NCBI GenBank assembly: GCA_902797435.1
Contig: CADBSV010000018.1
Location: 1-42,279 of the forward strand
Direction: 5' to 3'
Source of the DNA: an uncultured Bacteroidia bacterium
Lineage (GTDB): Bacteria > Bacteroidota > Bacteroidia > Bacteroidales > UBA932
DNA length: 42,279 nucleotides
Both the position numbers and the translations under genes were made by a program. Numbering within the stretch: position 1 is the first letter of the stretch; every line of letters starts with the position of its first letter. Below are positions 31,286 to 39,191 of this stretch, one piece after another. The notes beneath the pieces were generated by a model that did not search any database, was not told where the DNA came from, and was given only the letters and a program-made list of their open reading frames with translations.

Positions 31286-32953
31286 TTATTCGGCAGTTGC
31301 GGCTTCGATCTTTTTCAGCATGGCGAACATGATGCCTGCTGCAATGAGGCAGAGGCCCATGAGGAGCGCCCAGTTGGCCCAGAGGGGAACCTTTTCCCAG
31401 AGGAGTCCGGGGATGGAGCTGAGGTAGTTGCCGACGGCTGTGGCTGCGAACCAGAGGCCCATCATGAGTCCCTTTACCTTCGGGGGAGCCACCTTGGAGA
31501 CGAAAGAAATGCCCATCGGGCTCAGAAGGAGTTCGGCGAATGTGAGGGTGAGATAAGTGCCCATGAGCCACTGCGGGATAACCGGATCGGGAGAAACCGT
31601 TCCCTGGATGGAAGCCGGGGAGGGCTGACCCATTGAGGCCAGTATCATGATAAGGTAACCTGCTGCCGCAACGAGCATTCCGAGAGCTATCTTACGGGGT
31701 GCCGAGGGTTCCTTGCCCTTGTTTGCAAGCGAACTGAACAGTGCCATTGAGACAGGGGTGAGGGCGACTACGAAGAAGGGGTTGAACTGCTGGAAGAGCT
31801 GCGGCTGGATGTCCAGCGGGCTGGGAAGACCGCGGTAGATTGCATAGGCGCCTGCCCAGAGTGCGGCCGTTGCGACTCCGCTGACTATTTTTCCTTTTCC
31901 GGTTTCGCTCTGGAAGATTCCGAAGAGAGTGTAAACGCTTACCGCGATGAGTGCGAGAGCCCAGATATTGAATCCGATACGGCTCCAGCCGGTTGCTATG
32001 GGCTGGGTGTAGTCGCGGGCGAACCAGGTGAGCGACTGGCCGTTCTGGTGGAATGCCATCCAGAAGAAGATGACCACGGCGAACACCATGATGAGTGCGG
32101 TGATGCGGTCTTTCTCCTGCTTGGGAGTGAGCTCCTGGACCGGGGCGTTGGAAGCCTTGGCCTGCTTCGCGTTTACGTCGGCATGCTTGAACCAGCTGCG
32201 GAAGCCGAAGTAAATGGCCATGGAAACGATGAGCGAGATGCACGCCACGGCAAAACCCATGTTATAGGAAGAAGAAAGATGGTCGATGTAGTACTGGCTG
32301 AACGTGGCGAGGTCGGGAGCCTGGTAGCCCGGCATCTGTGCCGCCAGTGCGCTCAGGCGTTCGGTGTTCTCGGGCGTGATGGTGCTGCTGAGCAGCTGGT
32401 GGGCAAGGGCGGGGATGTCAGCCTTGTAGATGAGGCCCGCTTTTGCGAGAAAACGGTTGGTAATGGCCGTGGCTGCACTGGGAGCGAACATTGCGCCTAT
32501 GTTGATTGCCATGTAGAACAGGCTGAAGGCGGAGTCGCGTCTTGCGGAATACTTCGGGTCGTCGTAGAGGTTGCCCACCATGACCTGAAGGTTGCCCTTG
32601 AAGAGGCCGGTTCCGACGCTGATGAGCAGCAGGGCTCCTATCATGAGCGCTATCCCCAGGGTGTTGGCGGCAGTCGGGATGGACAGGAAAGCATATCCTG
32701 CGAACATCACCACGACGCCTGTGACGACGCACTTGCCGTATCCGATTTTGTCGGCCAGGATGCCGCCCAGGACTGGCATGAAATAGACAGCGGCGAGGAA
32801 AATTGCATAAATAGTGCTGGCAAGGGCGCCTCCGAAGCCGAATTTTGCCTGGAGGAACAACATGAATATGGCCAGCATGGTGTAGTAGCCGAAGCGCTCT
32901 CCGGTGTTGGCGAGGGCAAGGGCATAGAGACCTTTGGGTTGTCCTTTGAACAT
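31286..32953 (-). CDS. POT-family peptide transporter
   Basis: A 555-residue integral membrane protein with 12-14 hydrophobic segments of the proton-dependent oligopeptide transporter family (MFS). The start MFKGQPKGLYALALANTGERFGYYTM carries the GERFGYY version of the ExxERFxYY motif; the first Glu of the usual proton-coupling motif is replaced by Asn, as in a Bacteroidota subfamily I recall. It probably imports di- and tripeptides. It is the first gene of a six-gene minus-strand operon reaching to slyD and has a promoter at 32988-32995. Confidence 0.88.
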   Translation of the reverse strand: MFKGQPKGLYALALANTGERFGYYTMLAIFMLFLQAKFGFGGALASTIYAIFLAAVYFMPVLGGILADKIGYGKCVVTGVVVMFAGYAFLSIPTAANTLGIALMIGALLLISVGTGLFKGNLQVMVGNLYDDPKYSARRDSAFSLFYMAINIGAMFAPSAATAITNRFLAKAGLIYKADIPALAHQLLSSTITPENTERLSALAAQMPGYQAPDLATFSQYYIDHLSSSYNMGFAVACISLIVSMAIYFGFRSWFKHADVNAKQAKASNAPVQELTPKQEKDRITALIMVFAVVIFFWMAFHQNGQSLTWFARDYTQPIATGWSRIGFNIWALALIAVSVYTLFGIFQSETGKGKIVSGVATAALWAGAYAIYRGLPSPLDIQPQLFQQFNPFFVVALTPVSMALFSSLANKGKEPSAPRKIALGMLVAAAGYLIMILASMGQPSPASIQGTVSPDPVIPQWLMGTYLTLTFAELLLSPMGISFVSKVAPPKVKGLMMGLWFAATAVGNYLSSIPGLLWEKVPLWANWALLMGLCLIAAGIMFAMLKKIEAATAE

Positions 32954-32987
32954 CTTACTATTATTAGTTTATTTTTTTCTTCATCCA

Positions 32988-32995
32988 CAAATATA
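32988..32995 (-). promoter_or_regulatory. -7 box of the POT-TldD-SlyD operon
   Basis: TATATTTG on the minus strand, 34 nt before the ATG at 32953. The divergent -7 box of the acyltransferase gene lies only 22 nt away. Confidence 0.6.
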
Positions 32996-33017
32996 CTAAA
33001 CATTTCGCTAAAAATGC

Positions 33018-33025
33018 TATATTTG
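33018..33025 (+). promoter_or_regulatory. -7 box of the acyltransferase operon; near-leaderless
   Basis: TATATTTG ends 7 nt before the ATG at 33033, so the mRNA begins at or next to the start codon. It faces away from the 32988 box. Confidence 0.6.
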
Positions 33026-33032
33026 TAGATGT

Positions 33033-33962
33033 ATGATCAAGGAAAGGAAGTCTTTCAGCGTATGGCTGGTGGAGTTGCTCGCGGCGCCGCTCGCCGCGCT
33101 TCCCATGGGATTTCATCTCGCTATGGGCCATTTCGTCGCATGGCTGCTGTGCGATGTCCTGCATTACAGGCGGGAGGAGGTCCTAATCAATCTGTCGCGC
33201 TGTTTCCCTGAAAAAAAATATAAGGAAATCAAGAAACTCTCCAGACAGTTCTACCGTCATTTCGGCGAAATCTTCGGAGAAACGGTATGGTTCGGCGGCT
33301 GCAAAGGAGAGCGCGGCTGCAGCCGGCTGCACCGCCAGCATCTCGTGGAGTTCGTGAATCCGGAAGAGCTGAACCGCCTGTTCGAAGCGGGGGACAATAT
33401 GCTGGTGCTGAGCAGCCACTGCGGGAACTGGGAACTGCTCGGAGGACTTTTTAATTACAATTACAGCGACACCCCTCTCAAGGTGCGTCCTGAGCATATC
33501 GCTGTGGTTTATAAGGAATTGCGCAACAAGACCTGGGACCGTTTCATCGCGGACAACCGCTGTGCATCCCTTACGCACACGGCTTTCGACGGTTATCTGG
33601 AGTCCAACAAAGTGTTCCGTTTCGCCCTGACGCGCCGCTCGCAGAAGCATATATACATATTCCCGACGGACCAGTATCCCTATGGAAGGGCTGCCAGGCA
33701 AGATATCGGCACTTTCCTCAATCAGGAAACGATAGCCATGACAGGAGGCACGGCCCTTGCATGCAAATTCGGCATGAGCGTGAGCTACCTGAGGTGGAAG
33801 AAAGTATCCGGAGGGCGGTACACCCTCGAGATCGTACCTATATGCGAAGACCCCTCGGGCGAGACCCCCGAAAGCCTCATGCGTAAGTATTACGACCTGC
33901 TCGAACAGGATATCAAGGACCAGCCATGGAACTATCTCTGGACTCACCGCAGGTGGAAATGA
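33033..33962 (+). CDS. LpxL/HtrB-like lipid A acyltransferase
   Basis: A 309-residue protein with an N-terminal membrane helix (about 8-40) and the HxxxxE acyltransferase motif SSHCGNWE (His129, Glu134). The C-terminus PWNYLWTHRRWK is the signature ending of this family. These enzymes add secondary acyl chains to lipid A or act on other lipids at the inner membrane. It starts an operon with a DUF4831 gene 7 nt downstream. The near-leaderless promoter supports this ATG. Confidence 0.85.
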   Translation: MIKERKSFSVWLVELLAAPLAALPMGFHLAMGHFVAWLLCDVLHYRREEVLINLSRCFPEKKYKEIKKLSRQFYRHFGEIFGETVWFGGCKGERGCSRLHRQHLVEFVNPEELNRLFEAGDNMLVLSSHCGNWELLGGLFNYNYSDTPLKVRPEHIAVVYKELRNKTWDRFIADNRCASLTHTAFDGYLESNKVFRFALTRRSQKHIYIFPTDQYPYGRAARQDIGTFLNQETIAMTGGTALACKFGMSVSYLRWKKVSGGRYTLEIVPICEDPSGETPESLMRKYYDLLEQDIKDQPWNYLWTHRRWK

Positions 33963-33969
33963 TACAGTT

Positions 33970-34968
33970 ATGAAAAGATTTTTCCTCATTGCAGTCTCCG
34001 CTCTTGCGGCACTGGGCGCCACGGCGCAAGAAAAATTATCATATTCTCTTCCCCGGACCAGCATTGAGCTTACGGTGACGGCCGTCCGTACCGATTTTAC
34101 CGCCGGCCCCTATGCGGCCTTTGCGGAAAAGTACCTCGGAATCGACGTCCGCACGCAGGACGAGGTTTCCTGGCGAATCTCCGAGGTGGAACTCCGTTCT
34201 TATACCGAAGCGGACCCCTCGCAGCGCTTTTCCTATCTTCCGGATGCATCTGCCGCACCCGCGATGCTAAGCCTGACTTCCCAGGGACTCGTGGCGGGCT
34301 ACGGCCCGTATTCCGCCAGCTCAGGTTGGAAATTCCCTGCAGAGGAGCAGCATCAGTTCTTCGAGCGCCCGGCCAACCTGGCAAGCGCGCAGGGCACCCT
34401 GTATTCTTCGGGAAGCAAGGCGGTAAGGCAGGAAGTCGTGGTGGGAAGGACAGACGAGGCAAAAGCAGCCGAGGTTGCGGAGCGCATTTTCGCAATACGC
34501 GAGAATAAATACAATATCCTTGTAGGTGACACTGACGCAACTTACAGCGGAGAGGCCATGAAAGCCGCTATAGACGCCCTTGACGCCCTTGAGGCGGAGC
34601 TTCTCTCGCTCTTTACGGGATGCAGTTCCTCAAACCTGCAGAAAGCTGTTTTCGAGGTGATTCCGCAGCCCGGGCAGCAGGATGCGGTGGCATTCAGGCT
34701 TTCCGCTTCCGCGGGCCTTGTGGCTGCAGATGATTTTTCGGGAGATCCCTATTATATCAGGATTGTCCCGGAGGAGGCTGCTCCTGTGTCGGGTCCCTCT
34801 GAAGAAACGGCTCCCCGGAAAGGACGCGCACCGGCCGTGAAACAGATTCTCAAATACCGTATCCCGTCGGTTTGCAGCGTCAGCCTCTCGGACGGCGTCA
34901 CGACGATACTCCGTCAGAGGGTTCCCGTCTATCAGCTGGGAACAATAGAGAATTATCCGATATATTAA
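33970..34968 (+). CDS. DUF4831 family exported protein
   Basis: A 332-residue protein with Sec signal peptide (MKRFFLIAVSALAALGATAQ) and the DUF4831 pattern: SLPRTSIELTVTAVRTDFTAGPYA, AEKYLGIDVRTQDEVSWRISE, then LVVGRTDEAKAAEVAERIFAIRENKY-like text and GDTDATYSGEAMKAAIDALDALE. Function unknown; found almost only in Bacteroidota, often close to lipid or cell-envelope genes. It lies between the acyltransferase and pepD with short gaps (7 and 12 nt). Confidence 0.82.
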   Translation: MKRFFLIAVSALAALGATAQEKLSYSLPRTSIELTVTAVRTDFTAGPYAAFAEKYLGIDVRTQDEVSWRISEVELRSYTEADPSQRFSYLPDASAAPAMLSLTSQGLVAGYGPYSASSGWKFPAEEQHQFFERPANLASAQGTLYSSGSKAVRQEVVVGRTDEAKAAEVAERIFAIRENKYNILVGDTDATYSGEAMKAAIDALDALEAELLSLFTGCSSSNLQKAVFEVIPQPGQQDAVAFRLSASAGLVAADDFSGDPYYIRIVPEEAAPVSGPSEETAPRKGRAPAVKQILKYRIPSVCSVSLSDGVTTILRQRVPVYQLGTIENYPIY

Positions 34969-34980
34969 TACCAATCGCAT

Positions 34981-36441
34981 ATGAGTACCATTAAAGATCT
35001 CACTCCAAAGAACGTTTGGAACAATTTTTATCTGCTTACCCGTCAGCCCCGTCCGTCAAAGCACGAGGAAAAGGTGCGTGCCTTCCTTCTGCAGTGGGCG
35101 AAGGAAAAGGGCGTGGATGCTTTCGCCGATGAAACCGGCAATGTAATCATGCGTGCACCCGCCACCAAAGGTTACGAAAAGAAGCGCGGGGTAGTGCTTC
35201 AGGCACACATGGACATGGTGCCCCAGAAGACTGCCGAGACAAAGCACGATTTTCTTACCGATCCCATTGAGACCGAGGTCCTCGGAGAATGGCTCGGAGC
35301 CAAGGGAACCACTCTCGGCGCCGACGACGGTATCGGTGTTGCCCTCGCTATGTCCGTAGTGGAAGACAAGACCCTTCCGCACGGCCCCGTGGAGGTGCTC
35401 ATCACCTACGACGAGGAAACCGGCATGACGGGAGCGGAAAAGCTCAAACCCGGCCTTTTCAAGGGCGACATTCTCCTGAATCTCGATTCTGAAGACGAAG
35501 GCGAACTCTGCATCGGCTGCGCCGGCGGACTGGACGGTATCGGAGACTTCAGCTACAAGACAATGAAGGCTCCCCAGGGATACAAGGCCTTCCACATCGG
35601 CGTAAAGGGCCTGCAGGGCGGCCATTCCGGCATGGATATCTCCCTCTACAGGGCAAACGCCTGCAAGATTATCGCCCGCGTCCTGCTGCCGCTCCTTCAG
35701 AAGTACGGTGCCAAGGTCGCCGGCATCCATGCAGGATCGCTTCGCAATGCCATCCCGTTCGAGGGAACTGCCGACGTGCTGCTTCCCGCAGACAAGGCGA
35801 AGGCTGCAGAAGCTAAGGTACGCTCGATTTTCCGCGACGTTTTCGAAGAGTTCAAGGATACGGATCCGGGTGCAAAGTTCTCCTTTGAGCGCCTGGTCCC
35901 GAAACCGACGACCTACGTAGAGGACAAGGTTATGCTTTCGGCCGTGAAGGCAATCCTTGCCTGCCCTGCCGGTGTGGTTCGTATGAGCAGCGCCTTCAAG
36001 GGACTCACCGAGACCTCCACGAACTTGGCCATGATCCGCTGCGGCAGAGGACATCTGCGCGTTTATTCGCTCATGCGCAGCGCCGTCAATACCGCCAAGG
36101 CTCAGCTTGCTTCTGAAATGCGCTGCGTGTTCGAACTCGCAGGTGCCAAATTCACCACTGCCGGCGGATACAGCGGATGGACTCCCAGGCCCGATACTCC
36201 TGTTTACAAGGTGATCTGCGATGTATGGAAGATGGTTTCCGGCAAGAAAATGGTCGTGAACGCCACCCATGGCGGACTTGAGTGCGCCCTTCTCGGAGCC
36301 AAGTATCCCAACTGGGAGATGGCGTCGATAGGCCCCACCATCGTTCATCCGCATTCTCCGGACGAGCGCGTAAAGATAGACACCGTGGGCAATGCCTGGG
36401 AATTCCTCAAGGAACTCCTTCTGGCCATACCCGAAAAATAA
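34981..36441 (+). CDS. pepD: Aminoacyl-histidine dipeptidase PepD (M20)
   Basis: A 486-residue cytoplasmic metallopeptidase, the usual length for PepD. The M20 zinc-binding and catalytic residues are visible: QAHMDMV (His76, Asp78), GADDGIG (Asp115 region), YDEETGMTG (Glu145/Glu146), LNLDSEDEGEL (Asp near 167), and a late His in GLECALLGAKYPNWE and HPHSPDE. The lid domain lies near 185-400. It hydrolyses X-His and other dipeptides. It is the third gene of the acyltransferase operon and is followed by a strong terminator. Confidence 0.92.
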   Translation: MSTIKDLTPKNVWNNFYLLTRQPRPSKHEEKVRAFLLQWAKEKGVDAFADETGNVIMRAPATKGYEKKRGVVLQAHMDMVPQKTAETKHDFLTDPIETEVLGEWLGAKGTTLGADDGIGVALAMSVVEDKTLPHGPVEVLITYDEETGMTGAEKLKPGLFKGDILLNLDSEDEGELCIGCAGGLDGIGDFSYKTMKAPQGYKAFHIGVKGLQGGHSGMDISLYRANACKIIARVLLPLLQKYGAKVAGIHAGSLRNAIPFEGTADVLLPADKAKAAEAKVRSIFRDVFEEFKDTDPGAKFSFERLVPKPTTYVEDKVMLSAVKAILACPAGVVRMSSAFKGLTETSTNLAMIRCGRGHLRVYSLMRSAVNTAKAQLASEMRCVFELAGAKFTTAGGYSGWTPRPDTPVYKVICDVWKMVSGKKMVVNATHGGLECALLGAKYPNWEMASIGPTIVHPHSPDERVKIDTVGNAWEFLKELLLAIPEK

Positions 36442-36458
36442 TCGGTTGCCATACTAAA

Positions 36459-36495
36459 AATCCCCGGTCTGAATGGCCGGGGATTCTTTTTTTTT
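36459..36495. terminator. Bidirectional intrinsic terminator after pepD
   Basis: AATCCCCGG (36459-36467) pairs with CCGGGGATT (36477-36485), a 9-bp GC-rich stem with a 9-nt loop, followed on the plus strand by nine T (36487-36495). On the minus strand a run of T follows the stem as well, so it can end both the pepD operon and the nrdD-nrdG-GH36 operon. The GH36 stop codon lies inside the T-run. Confidence 0.88.
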
Positions 36496-38689
36496 ATTCT
36501 GCGGTAAGGTAAAGCACGTGCGAGGCGTAATCGCGGTGCGGCCCGCCCTGATAGTTCTTGGCCGGAATGTTCAGCCCGGTTTCCATGAGGAAGCGCCCGC
36601 TGAAGGTCTTCCCGTCGCAGGACAGGGGCTTTCCGAAAACGTCGAGTTCGGTAATGCGGTATCGCCTTTCCGGGTCAAGCCCAGCGAAAAGCGCAGCAGG
36701 GACCTGTTTCCCCTGAAAATACTCGGTACTGTACCAGAAGAACACGGCGCGGTCTTTTTCCGGAGTGGCGTAGAGTTTGGTGCAGATTCCCTTTCCGTCG
36801 AGAGGGGACACTATGCGGTAGAGGTCTCCAAGTTGCACCACGTCGCGGATTTTCTTGTAATCGGAGATGGCGGCCTTGCAGTGCGCCTTTTCGTCTTCAG
36901 TCATGGCAGATGGCTGGAGCTCCAGTCCGAGGCGGGCGCTCATTGCCACGTCGATGCGGAACTTGAGAGGAATCTCCCTGCCGGTGGTGTGATTGGGCGA
37001 AGCCCCTATATGCGCCGCCATGGCTTCGGCGGGGAAGAAATAGGAGGTGTTCCACTGGATATAGGTGCGCTGGAGAGCGTCGGTGTTGTCGGAGGTCCAG
37101 AATTCGTCGAACCATGGAAGTATTCCCCAGTTTACCCGTCCGCCGCCGCCGGCGCATGCCTGTATGGATACGTTGGGATATTTGGCACGGATGCGGTCCA
37201 GCACTTTTGCGAGTCCGCGGTGGTATTCAATGTAGAGGTGCTCCTGATTCTTGAGATATCCGGAACCCTGGGAATAGATCTGCATGTTGGCGTCCCACTT
37301 TACGTAGGCTATTTCGGGGCAGGCGGTCATTATGCCGTCGAACACTCCGAAAACGTAATCTTGAACGGCAGGATTGCTGAGGTCCAGCACCAGCTGGCCG
37401 CCTCCGCGCCCGGTGACAAGCTCGCGTTTGGGGGCATTGATGACCCAGTCGGGATGCTTCTCGAAGAGTTCGCTGCCCACATTGGTCATCTCGGGCTCTA
37501 TCCAGATGCCAAACTTGATGCCGTTCCTCCTGGCTTCTTCCGCCAGGCCTTCGATTCCATGGGGGAGTTTGTTGCGGTCCACTACCCAGTCGCCCAGGGA
37601 TGTATGGTCGTTGAGCCGGGGATACTTGTCGCCGAACCATCCGTCGTCCATTACGAAGAGTTCTCCGCCCATGTCAGCTATGTCGCGAATCATGGAATGC
37701 ATTCCTTCCTCGTTGATGTCGAAGTAAACACCCTCCCAGCTGTTGAGCAGAATGTCGTTTACCTGTCCGCCGTGTGTGAGTTTCCATTTACGTCCCCAGC
37801 GATGGAAGTTGCGGCTCACGCCTCCCAGACCCTCGGAAGACCAGCTGAGCGCCAGTTCGGGGGTGGTAAAGCTCTCGCCTTTTGCAAGGGTGTAAGCGGA
37901 GTGGGTGGGGTCGATGCCTGCATAGAAGCGGTGCATGCTCATCCGCCTGGTGTCGCCGGTTTCGAATCGGAGTTCGTAGTTGCCGCTGTAGCAGAGGGCG
38001 GCTCCTATTACCCGTCCGCTGTCCTCCCTGGGTTTGCCGTCCAGCGATATCATCACCTCGGAGTGGGCTTTGTGGGAGTTGCGAACGCCGTCCCTGTTGT
38101 AAACGCTGCGTACTCCAAGCCCCAGCGGCTGGCAGAACGCTTCCGTCTCATCGGCCCAGCCTCCTCCGAAACTCATCACCCACACGTCACCCCTCCTTAT
38201 GGGAAGGCTCCCCGAATCGAAGCGGGTTAGCACAATTTCGTCTTTTTTCTTCTTCGCGGCGTTGCGGATTTCCGTCCATGTGCTTATTATGTCCTCGGCT
38301 TCGTAGGTCTTGTAATAAATCTTGACTTCAAGGGGATAAACCGGGTCTTTGCAGGATATCGAATAAATTTTTCCGCCCTCCCAGGTGCTTTCTTCAATGC
38401 TGCTCGTCCGCAGGTCCGTGGTGAGGTTGCCGTCAGGCATCCTTACGCATAGGGCTTCAGGATGGGCCCCGTTAGTGTTGAGGGCAGGATAGACCGGCAG
38501 CTCCTGGAAGCCTGCTGCGCGGAGTGAAGAGAGGTCACCGTCCTCGAGACGGGCTCCGTAGTACAGGAACAGGGGTTCCTTTCCTTGGGCCGCGTCGATC
38601 ACCAGGGAGGTGTTCTTTGTGGAGATGATGGTCTGGGCTGCCGCAAGGTTGCACAGCAGCACGGTGGTCATTAGCAGGATGCGTTTCAT
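36494..38689 (-). CDS. Alpha-galactosidase, glycoside hydrolase family 36
   Basis: A 731-residue secreted enzyme with Sec signal peptide (MKRILLMTTVLLCNLAAAQ). It has the GH36 domains: an N-terminal beta-supersandwich (to about 310), the (beta/alpha)8 barrel with VMDDGWFGDK (near 347), KFGIWIEPEM, and YVKWDANMQ, whose Asp466 is the expected nucleophile, and WTSDNTDALQ, whose Asp534 is the expected acid/base, then a C-terminal beta domain. It releases alpha-1,6-linked galactose from raffinose-type sugars or galactomannan in the periplasm. Unusually, its ATG overlaps the nrdG stop by 4 nt, so it shares the transcript of the anaerobic ribonucleotide reductase. Confidence 0.93.
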   Translation of the reverse strand: MKRILLMTTVLLCNLAAAQTIISTKNTSLVIDAAQGKEPLFLYYGARLEDGDLSSLRAAGFQELPVYPALNTNGAHPEALCVRMPDGNLTTDLRTSSIEESTWEGGKIYSISCKDPVYPLEVKIYYKTYEAEDIISTWTEIRNAAKKKKDEIVLTRFDSGSLPIRRGDVWVMSFGGGWADETEAFCQPLGLGVRSVYNRDGVRNSHKAHSEVMISLDGKPREDSGRVIGAALCYSGNYELRFETGDTRRMSMHRFYAGIDPTHSAYTLAKGESFTTPELALSWSSEGLGGVSRNFHRWGRKWKLTHGGQVNDILLNSWEGVYFDINEEGMHSMIRDIADMGGELFVMDDGWFGDKYPRLNDHTSLGDWVVDRNKLPHGIEGLAEEARRNGIKFGIWIEPEMTNVGSELFEKHPDWVINAPKRELVTGRGGGQLVLDLSNPAVQDYVFGVFDGIMTACPEIAYVKWDANMQIYSQGSGYLKNQEHLYIEYHRGLAKVLDRIRAKYPNVSIQACAGGGGRVNWGILPWFDEFWTSDNTDALQRTYIQWNTSYFFPAEAMAAHIGASPNHTTGREIPLKFRIDVAMSARLGLELQPSAMTEDEKAHCKAAISDYKKIRDVVQLGDLYRIVSPLDGKGICTKLYATPEKDRAVFFWYSTEYFQGKQVPAALFAGLDPERRYRITELDVFGKPLSCDGKTFSGRFLMETGLNIPAKNYQGGPHRDYASHVLYLTAE

Positions 38690-39189
38690 TTTGTTGTGGC
38701 GTTTGGGTCTATCCCCCTGTGCCAGAACCTTTCGGTGATATCCACGGCGGATTCTCTGCCTCCGCCCCGCTGCAGGCGGTACATCCTCTGGTTCGTGGTG
38801 GGGGAGTTGAGGGGCCCGTAGCTGCGGCGGTAGGGCCCGGTTTTTACGTAGTCGAAATAATCCCAGACTCGGTCGTCGGTATGGGGAAGGCCCGAATAGA
38901 GGGCGACCTCAAGCCGGGGATACTTTTCGTTGAGATACTTTACAAGGGCAAGAAGGGCGTCCACATCTGCGCCTTCACCGAGGAACAGGAAGCAGTTGAC
39001 TCCGAAATTGTCGGCGATGAGTGCGTCAATCTTTTCGGGAGTGAGTTCTTCTCCGAAATTGCCCCTCAGATAAGGGGAGTGGCAACCTTCACAGTGACCC
39101 TGGCAGTTTGTGATGTCAACTGCCAGGGTCACGCGGTCGGGTACTTCTTCAAGAACAACCGAAGCCGATTCCGGAAGAAATTTTATCAC
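38686..39189 (-). CDS. nrdG: Anaerobic ribonucleotide reductase activase NrdG
   Basis: A 167-residue radical-SAM enzyme. The cluster motif CxxxCxxC is seen as NCQGHCEGCHSPYL (three Cys binding a 4Fe-4S cluster), followed by the GE-rich LFLGEGADVDALLALVKYL and YSGLPHTDDRVWDYFDYVKTGPY, as in short NrdG proteins. It generates the glycyl radical on NrdD using AdoMet. It follows nrdD by 2 nt and overlaps the GH36 start by 4 nt. Confidence 0.93.
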   Translation of the reverse strand: MIKFLPESASVVLEEVPDRVTLAVDITNCQGHCEGCHSPYLRGNFGEELTPEKIDALIADNFGVNCFLFLGEGADVDALLALVKYLNEKYPRLEVALYSGLPHTDDRVWDYFDYVKTGPYRRSYGPLNSPTTNQRMYRLQRGGGRESAVDITERFWHRGIDPNATTK

Positions 39190-39191
39190 CC

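Noticed and set aside
36473-38230. Long open frame antisense to the GH36 gene, and similar ones antisense to nrdD (39426-41432) and pepD
   Set aside because: They are shadows caused by codon bias of the real genes on the other strand; their proteins lack known domains and sensible starts.
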